Part shown: one piece after another, positions 58,936-64,000 of the stretch
Layout: every line of letters begins with the position of its first letter
Position numbering within the stretch: position 1 is the first letter of the stretch
Program-made: the position numbers and the translations under genes
Assembly (NCBI RefSeq): GCF_016862935.1
Contig: NZ_BONX01000039.1
Location: forward strand, 27,234 to 91,233
Direction of reading: 5' to 3'
Source of the DNA: Plantactinospora mayteni
GTDB taxonomy: Bacteria > Actinomycetota > Actinomycetes > Mycobacteriales > Micromonosporaceae
Length of the DNA: 64,000 bases
The notes under the pieces: generated by a model
What the model saw: the letters and a program-made list of their open reading frames with translations, nothing else
Database searches by the model: none
Told to the model about the DNA's origin: nothing

Positions 58936-59988
58936 TCAGCCCGGCGCCGGTCCGGAACTGGTCCGGGCGACGAACCGGGGCGTCAACGAGACCCGCCGGT
59001 TGGTCCGGACACCGCTTTCGAGTTGCTCGATCAGCAGGTCCAGACTGCGCCGGCCGAGTTCGGCGAAGTCCTGCCGGACCGTGGTGAGCGGCGGCAGGAA
59101 GTAGCCCGACTCCGGTACGTCGTCGAAGCCCACCACGCTGACCTCGTCCGGTACCCGGCGGCCGGCCTCGTGCAGTGCCCGCAGCGCGCCGAGCGCGATC
59201 TGGTCGTTGCCGCAGAAGATCGCGGTGACCGTGGGGTCGGCGGCGAACTGCCGGCCGTGTTCGTAGCCGGCCCGGGCACTCCAGTCCCCGGGCCGGGGTG
59301 CGGGCACCGGGGCGCCGGCGGCGTGCAGCGCCTCCCGCCAGCCGTCGATCCGGTCCCGCGCCTCCGGCCAGTCCGGCGGGCCGGCGATGTGCTGCACGGT
59401 GGTGTGCCCGAGCCCGAGCAGGTGCCGGGTCGCCATCGCGGCCCCGGTGGAGTTGTCGATGCAGACCGTCGGTACGTGTTCGCCGCCGCCGCCCACCCCG
59501 ACCACCGCCAGTCCGGCCGGCGCCTGGGCCAGGGCGGTACCCACACTGCTCTGCGGGGCGATCGCCACGATGCCCTCCACCGACTGTTCGCAGAGCCGGT
59601 CGACCGCGTCCAGCACCGACTTCCGGTCCAGCGCCCGTACGCTCGCCACGCTGACGAAGTAGCCGGCGGACCGGGCGGCCTGTTCGAGGCCGTACAGAGT
59701 GGAGGCCGGGCCGAAGAGGGTGGTCTCGTAGGCGATCAGTCCCAGGGTGCGGGACCGGCGGGTGACCAGGGTGCGGGCCGCCGAGTTGCGCCGGTAGTTC
59801 AGGGCCCGCATCGCGGCGAGTACCCGGTCGCGGGTCTCCGGCCGGACGTTCGGATGGTCGTTGAGCACCCGGGAGACGGTCTGGTGGGAGACCCCGGCCA
59901 GGCGCGCGACGTCGCGCATCACCGAGCCCCGGGTCGGGGGCGGCGGGCCGCCCGGCTGGTCACCGGCGTCGATACGGTCAGCTGTCAA
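58936..59988 (-). CDS. LacI-family transcriptional repressor
   Basis: A 350-residue LacI/GalR protein: helix-turn-helix RDVARLAGVSHQTVSRVLNDHPNV with hinge YRRNSAARTLVTRRSRTLG, then a sugar-binding domain (IDNSTGAAMATRHLLGLGH, FCGNDQIALGALRALHEAG, VSVVGFDDVPESGYFLPPLTTV). The start is TTG 59988 after AAGGAGC. It is divergent from a YtfQRT-like sugar importer with 299 bases between and very probably represses it until the sugar binds. Confidence 0.92.
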   Translation of the reverse strand: MTADRIDAGDQPGGPPPPTRGSVMRDVARLAGVSHQTVSRVLNDHPNVRPETRDRVLAAMRALNYRRNSAARTLVTRRSRTLGLIAYETTLFGPASTLYGLEQAARSAGYFVSVASVRALDRKSVLDAVDRLCEQSVEGIVAIAPQSSVGTALAQAPAGLAVVGVGGGGEHVPTVCIDNSTGAAMATRHLLGLGHTTVQHIAGPPDWPEARDRIDGWREALHAAGAPVPAPRPGDWSARAGYEHGRQFAADPTVTAIFCGNDQIALGALRALHEAGRRVPDEVSVVGFDDVPESGYFLPPLTTVRQDFAELGRRSLDLLIEQLESGVRTNRRVSLTPRFVARTSSGPAPG

Positions 59989-60078
59989 CGGCCGCTCCTT
60001 CGTCTCGGCCAGCCGTCTCGCGGTGGGGTCCGCAGGTCGTCCAGCATCACGGATCCATACCGTCGCCGGTAGTACCTC

Positions 60079-60108
60079 TTGACGGCCGGCATGAGAACGT
60101 TAACACTC
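60079..60108 (+). promoter_or_regulatory. Candidate promoter and LacI-type operator of the sugar importer
   Basis: TTGACG (60079-60084), 17 bases, then AACACT (60102-60107) is a modest promoter. GTTAAC (60099-60104) sits in a semi-palindrome GAACGTTAACACTC (60095-60108) overlapping the -10 box, the usual core of LacI-family sites. A related GAACGGTAACC occurs at 60240-60250. Assignment to the adjacent LacI protein is inference. Confidence 0.42.
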
Positions 60109-60287
60109 ACGAAACAGGAAGCCCTGTGGATCGCCCGGCGTGCCTGAAGGTCGGCGTTCCCCGTGGCAGACTGGGCCGAATCCAGGAGTCTCCGGCACCG
60201 CGCGGGCGGTGGCGTGGGATGCCGGCCGGCCTTGTGTGTGAACGGTAACCATGACAGGCAACGATGTTTCCAGGCGAGGAGGAAACG

Positions 60288-61271
60288 GTGCTGAAAAAGA
60301 TCTCCGCCGTTGTACTCGGCGGACTGATGGTGACCGCGTTGGCCGCCTGCGGAGGCGACGACGGCGCGGGCAGCGGCTCCGGAAACGACGACGGCAAGAT
60401 CACGCTGGGCTTCGCGCAGGTGGGCGCCGAGAGCGGCTGGCGTACCGCCAACACGAAGTCCGTGCAGGACTCCGCCAAGGAGGCTGGGATCGACCTCCAG
60501 TTCTCCGACGCGCAGCAGAAGCAGGAGAACCAGATCAAGGCGATCCGGTCGTACATCACCCAGAAGGTCGACGTGATCGCCTTCTCGCCGGTGGTGGAGT
60601 CCGGATGGGACACCGTGCTCCGCGAGGCGAAGGACGCCAAGATCCCGGTCATCCTGACCGACCGGGCGATCGACTCCCCGGACAAGACGCTGTACAAGAC
60701 CTTCATCGGGTCCGACTTCGTGCTTGAGGGGAAGAAGGCCGGTGAGTGGCTGGTCACCGAATACCAGGGCAAGACCGAGCCGGTGAACATCGTGGAGTTG
60801 CAGGGCAGCACCGGATCGGCGCCGGCCAACGACCGCAAGGCCGGCTTCGCCGACGTCATCAAGGCGGACCCGAAGTTCAAGGTCGTCGCCTCGCAGACCG
60901 GCGAGTTCACCCGGGCCAAGGGCAAGGAGGTGATGGACGCCTTCCTCAAGGCCAACAAGGACATCGACGTGCTCTACGCGCACAACGACGACATGGGTCT
61001 CGGTGCGATCGAGGCGATCGAGGGCGCCGGCCTGAAGCCGGGTGTCGACATCAAGATCATCACTGTCGACGCGGTGAAGGACGGGATGCAGGCGCTTGCC
61101 GACGGCAAGATCAACTTTATCGTCGAGTGCAGCCCGCTGCTCGGCCCACAGCTGATGGACCTGGTGAAGAAGGTCGTCGCCGGTGAGACGGTGCCGGAGC
61201 GGGTGGTCACCGAGGAGACCACCTTCACCCAGGAGCAGGCCAAGGCCGCGCTGCCGAACCGGCAGTACTAG
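60288..61271 (+). CDS. Sugar ABC transporter substrate-binding lipoprotein, YtfQ-like
   Basis: A 327-residue Peripla_BP_4-type protein. The signal peptide ends at the lipobox ALAACGG (Cys near 21). ITLGFAQVGAESGWRTANTKSVQ, QQKQENQIKAIRSYITQKVDVIAFSPVV and LTDRAID follow E. coli YtfQ closely, which binds furanose forms of galactose and arabinose. The start is GTG 60288 with GAGGAAAC upstream. First gene of the importer operon. The last 19 bases including the stop are duplicated directly after it. Confidence 0.92.
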   Translation: MLKKISAVVLGGLMVTALAACGGDDGAGSGSGNDDGKITLGFAQVGAESGWRTANTKSVQDSAKEAGIDLQFSDAQQKQENQIKAIRSYITQKVDVIAFSPVVESGWDTVLREAKDAKIPVILTDRAIDSPDKTLYKTFIGSDFVLEGKKAGEWLVTEYQGKTEPVNIVELQGSTGSAPANDRKAGFADVIKADPKFKVVASQTGEFTRAKGKEVMDAFLKANKDIDVLYAHNDDMGLGAIEAIEGAGLKPGVDIKIITVDAVKDGMQALADGKINFIVECSPLLGPQLMDLVKKVVAGETVPERVVTEETTFTQEQAKAALPNRQY

Positions 61272-61291
61272 CCCGAACCGGCAGTACTAGC
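61254..61291. repeat. 19-bp tandem duplication over the ytfQ-like stop codon
   Basis: CCGAACCGGCAGTACTAGC occurs at 61254-61272 and again at 61273-61291. The first copy encodes the last residues and TAG stop of the binding protein; the second is non-coding. Exact identity suggests a recent event. Confidence 0.9.
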
Positions 61292-61335
61292 CGAGGATCC
61301 GGCACCGCGACGAAGCGACGGACGGAGGAGGGCGG

Positions 61336-62943
61336 ATGGAGACGTCGGGGGAGCCCGGGGCGATCCTGACCATGGCCGGCATCGGCAAACGGTTCCCCGG
61401 CGTACGGGCACTCGACGAGGTCGACTTCCGGCTCTTCCCCGGCGAGGTGCACGCGCTGATGGGCGAGAACGGGGCCGGCAAGTCGACGCTGATCAAGGTG
61501 CTGACCGGGGTGTACGACGTGGACGAGGGCGAGATAGTGCTCGACGGCACCCCGGTCCGCTTCACCGGCCCGTTGCAGGCGCAGCAGGCCGGGGTCAGCA
61601 CCGTCTACCAGGAGGTCAACCTCTGCGCCAACCTCTCCGTCGCGGAGAACATCTACATCGGCCGGGAACCGCGTCGCTTCGGCGCCATCCACTGGACCGA
61701 GCTGCGGCGCCGGTCCCGGCAACTGCTCGACGGGCTGGGGCTGGACGTCGACGTCTCGGCCCCGCTTGGCAGCCTCTCCCTGGCGGTGCAGCAGATGGTC
61801 GCGATCGCCCGGGCCATCGACATCTCCGCCAAGGTACTCATCCTGGACGAGCCGACCTCCAGCCTGGACGCCGACGAGGTCGGGCAGCTCTTCCGGGTGA
61901 TGAGACAGCTCAAGCAGGAGGGCATGGCGATCCTCTTCGTCAGCCACTTCCTCGACCAGGTCTACGAGATCTCCGACCGGATGACCGTGCTTCGCAACGG
62001 ACGCCGGGTCGGTGAGTACGCCACCCGGGAGTTGAGCCAGCTCGACCTGGTCAGCGCGATGATCGGCAAGGAACTCGCGGTGCTGGAAGAGTTGGAGGAG
62101 CAGCCCCGGCGCTCGCTGGCCACCCTGGAACGGGACCGGCCGGTGGTCGAGGCGGCCGGGCTCGGGCGCAACGGTGCGATCGCCCCGTTCAGCCTCACCA
62201 TCCACCGGGGCGAGGTGGTCGGGCTGGCCGGGCTGCTCGGCTCGGGGCGTACCGAAATCGCCCGGCTGCTCTTCGGTGCGGACCGGGCCGATGCCGGAGA
62301 GCTGAAGGTGGACGGCGCGCCGGTGACCATGCGCGGCCCGCGCGCCGCGATGGCCCGGGACATCGCCTTCTGCTCGGAGAACCGCCGCACCGAGGGGCTG
62401 GTCGCGGAACTCACCGTCCGGGAGAACATCATCCTGGCCCTACAGGCCGCCCGGGGCTGGTCCCGCCCGCTGCCCCGGCGCCGCCAGGACGAACTTGTCG
62501 ACAGGTACGTCAAGGCGCTGCGCATCGTGCCGGCCAACCCGGAGGCGCTGGTCGGCCAGCTCAGCGGCGGCAACCAGCAGAAGGTGCTACTGGCCCGCTG
62601 GCTGATCACCGAGCCTCGGCTGCTGATCCTGGACGAGCCGACCCGGGGCATCGACGTCGGCGCCAAGGCGGAGATCCAGCGCCTGGTGGTGACGCTCTCC
62701 GATGGCGGGATGGCGGTGCTCTTCATCTCCGCCGAGCTGGAGGAGGTACTCCGGCTCAGTCACAAGATTGCCGTACTGCGGGACCGCCGGATGGTCGACG
62801 AACTGGCCAACGACGACGAGGTGACCGCCGACCGGATCATGGCGATCATTGCCAGTGGCCACGGTGCGGCGCCACCCGACGCGGCCGGCCGACCGCACGA
62901 TCCGCACGATCCGGACGTGGTCGTCGTCCGGGAGGAGGTGTGA
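61336..62943 (+). CDS. Sugar ABC transporter ATP-binding protein, YtfR/RbsA-like
   Basis: A 535-residue double ATPase. The first half has Walker A GENGAGKSTLIKVLTGVYD, VYQEVNLCANLSVAENI and Walker B ILDEPTSSLDADEV. The second half has a degenerate Walker A (GLLGSGRTEIARLLFG), CSENRRTEGLV, signature LSGGNQQKVLLARWL and ILDEPTRGIDVGAK, the standard asymmetry of the RbsA/MglA/YtfR group. ATG 61336 follows GGAGGAGGGCGG. It overlaps the permease gene as GTGATG-type junction (4 bases). Confidence 0.92.
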   Translation: METSGEPGAILTMAGIGKRFPGVRALDEVDFRLFPGEVHALMGENGAGKSTLIKVLTGVYDVDEGEIVLDGTPVRFTGPLQAQQAGVSTVYQEVNLCANLSVAENIYIGREPRRFGAIHWTELRRRSRQLLDGLGLDVDVSAPLGSLSLAVQQMVAIARAIDISAKVLILDEPTSSLDADEVGQLFRVMRQLKQEGMAILFVSHFLDQVYEISDRMTVLRNGRRVGEYATRELSQLDLVSAMIGKELAVLEELEEQPRRSLATLERDRPVVEAAGLGRNGAIAPFSLTIHRGEVVGLAGLLGSGRTEIARLLFGADRADAGELKVDGAPVTMRGPRAAMARDIAFCSENRRTEGLVAELTVRENIILALQAARGWSRPLPRRRQDELVDRYVKALRIVPANPEALVGQLSGGNQQKVLLARWLITEPRLLILDEPTRGIDVGAKAEIQRLVVTLSDGGMAVLFISAELEEVLRLSHKIAVLRDRRMVDELANDDEVTADRIMAIIASGHGAAPPDAAGRPHDPHDPDVVVVREEV

Positions 62944-63998
62944 TGGCCAACCTTGTCCGGCACCGGTTCTTCTGGCCCGTGCTGACCCTGGTGGTGCTGC
63001 TGGTCAGCAACCTGTTCTTCACCCCCGACTTCTTCGCGATCGACGTCCGGCAGGGGCACCTCTACGGCAGCCTGGTCGACATCGTGCGGTTCGGGGCGCC
63101 GCTGATCCTGGTCTCGATCGGCATGACCCTGGTGATCGCCACCGGCGGCATCGACCTCTCGGTGGGCTCGGTCGTCGCCATCTGCGGCGCGCTGGCCTGC
63201 CTGCGGATCAGCGAGCTGGGTGACCAGAACAGCGTGCTCGGGGTACTCGCCGCGGTGGGACTCGCCCTCGGGCTGGCCCTGCTGCTCGGCGCCTGGAACG
63301 GCCTGCTGGTCGCCCAGGTCGGCATCCAGCCGATCATCGCCACCCTGATCCTGATGGTCGCCGGCCGGGGCCTGGCCCAGCTCATCACCGACGGGCAGAT
63401 CATCACGATCAACAGCTCGCCGTACAAGCTGATCGGCGGCGGCTACTGGCTGACCGTGCCGTTCTCGATCCTGGTCGCGCTGCTGGTCTTCGGGCTCGCG
63501 CTGCTGCTCACCCGGCGTACCGCGCTCGGCCTGCTGATCGAGTCGGTGGGCGGCAACGCCGAGGCGAGCCGGCTGGCCGGGATCCACTCCCGCCGGATCA
63601 TCTTCACCGGGTACGTCTTCGCCGCGTTCTGCGCCGGGGTCGCCGGACTGATGATCAGCTCCAACGTCTCCAGCGCGGACGGCAACAACGCCGGCCTCTG
63701 GATCGAGCTGGACGCCATCCTGGCGGTGGTGATCGGCGGTACGTCGCTGGCCGGTGGCCGGTTCTCCCTCGGCGGTACGGTGCTCGGCGCGCTGATCATC
63801 CAGACCCTCACCACCACCATCTACAGCATCGGCATCCCGCCGGAGACCACCCTGCTGTTCAAGGCGCTGGTCGTCACGATCGTCTGCCTGCTCCAGTCGC
63901 CGGCCTTCCGGGCCAGGGTCTTCGGCCGACGCCGGAAACCACCGCCGCCGCCCGCTCCCGAGCGCGAGCCACAGCCGAAGGTCGAGGTCCCGGCATGA
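62940..63998 (+). CDS. Sugar ABC transporter permease, YtfT/RbsC-like
   Basis: A 352-residue permease with about nine membrane segments. LILVSIGMTLVIATGGIDLSVGSVVAI, QPIIATLILMVAGRGLAQLITDGQ and GGNAEASRLAGIHSRRIIFTGYVFAAF match BPD_transp_2 permeases of the YtfT group. The C-terminal 25 residues are Pro/Arg-rich and extra. The stop overlaps a following ATG (ATGA), so another gene continues the operon beyond the window. Confidence 0.92.
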   Translation: MMANLVRHRFFWPVLTLVVLLVSNLFFTPDFFAIDVRQGHLYGSLVDIVRFGAPLILVSIGMTLVIATGGIDLSVGSVVAICGALACLRISELGDQNSVLGVLAAVGLALGLALLLGAWNGLLVAQVGIQPIIATLILMVAGRGLAQLITDGQIITINSSPYKLIGGGYWLTVPFSILVALLVFGLALLLTRRTALGLLIESVGGNAEASRLAGIHSRRIIFTGYVFAAFCAGVAGLMISSNVSSADGNNAGLWIELDAILAVVIGGTSLAGGRFSLGGTVLGALIIQTLTTTIYSIGIPPETTLLFKALVVTIVCLLQSPAFRARVFGRRRKPPPPPAPEREPQPKVEVPA

Positions 63999-64000
63999 GC
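63995..64000 (+). CDS. Start of next operon gene, cut by window edge (probably second permease, YjfF-like)
   Basis: Only ATG AGC is inside the window. The ATG overlaps the permease stop as ATGA, the same coupling used between the two preceding genes. E. coli ytfQRT is followed by yjfF, a second permease, so a YjfF homologue is expected; this is inference from operon order only. Confidence 0.4.

Overview
The window is high-GC DNA with actinobacterial gene style: many GTG/TTG starts, 1-8 nt gene overlaps, an Lsr2-type protein, a SigC-like ECF sigma factor, XRE-DUF5753/DUF397 modules, and a kinase-roadblock pair of conservon type. The overall content best fits Micromonosporaceae (Micromonospora/Plantactinospora-like). 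That placement is inference from gene content, not a database match. No rRNA, tRNA or CRISPR array was seen.

Layout. 1-12 kb: a Tat-exported metallo-beta-lactamase-fold protein cut by the window edge, a DUF4232 lipoprotein, a secreted GH18 chitinase with a ricin-type lectin tail, an aldo/keto reductase-TetR operon, a SigC-type sigma factor divergent from a zinc-finger membrane protein, a cNMP-sensor kinase paired with a response-regulator/flavoprotein fusion, and a zinc alcohol dehydrogenase that carries an in-frame palindromic insertion. 12-24 kb: a cytochrome P450, an XRE regulator, a nitrate-sensor-type kinase plus roadblock protein leading directly into a five-gene branched-chain-amino-acid-type ABC importer, and a methyltransferase. 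24-38 kb is an accessory region: an XRE/DUF397 unit, many small proteins of unknown function, the C-terminal part of a STAND-like protein next to a transposase relic, a SigE-type sigma operon, and two truncated genes joined head-on. 38-40 kb: a papain-like protease followed by a chagasin-like protease inhibitor, then a DoxX protein.

40-56 kb is the metabolic core. A minus-strand operon encodes a NitT/TauT-type ABC importer, benzoylformate decarboxylase, benzaldehyde dehydrogenase, an MFS transporter and 4-hydroxybenzoate 3-monooxygenase. The divergent plus-strand operon encodes PcaF, PcaH, PcaG, PcaB, PcaD, PcaC and an IclR regulator. Together they would convert (4-hydroxy)benzoylformate through the aldehyde and benzoate to protocatechuate, then through the beta-ketoadipate pathway. 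PcaIJ and a mandelate dehydrogenase are not in the window. PcaD and PcaC, fused as PcaL in many actinobacteria, are separate here, and loss of one 4-bp repeat unit at their junction would fuse them.

56-64 kb: a DUF1349 protein, an L,D-transpeptidase lipoprotein, Lsr2, and a LacI regulator divergent from a YtfQ-YtfR-YtfT-like sugar importer that runs off the right edge.

The most unusual items are the palindromic insertion inside the dehydrogenase, the repeat-split pcaD/pcaC junction, the STAND/transposase wreckage, a DUF397 gene with no canonical start codon, the protease-inhibitor pair, and the kinase-roadblock-ABC unit that lacks the other conservon genes.
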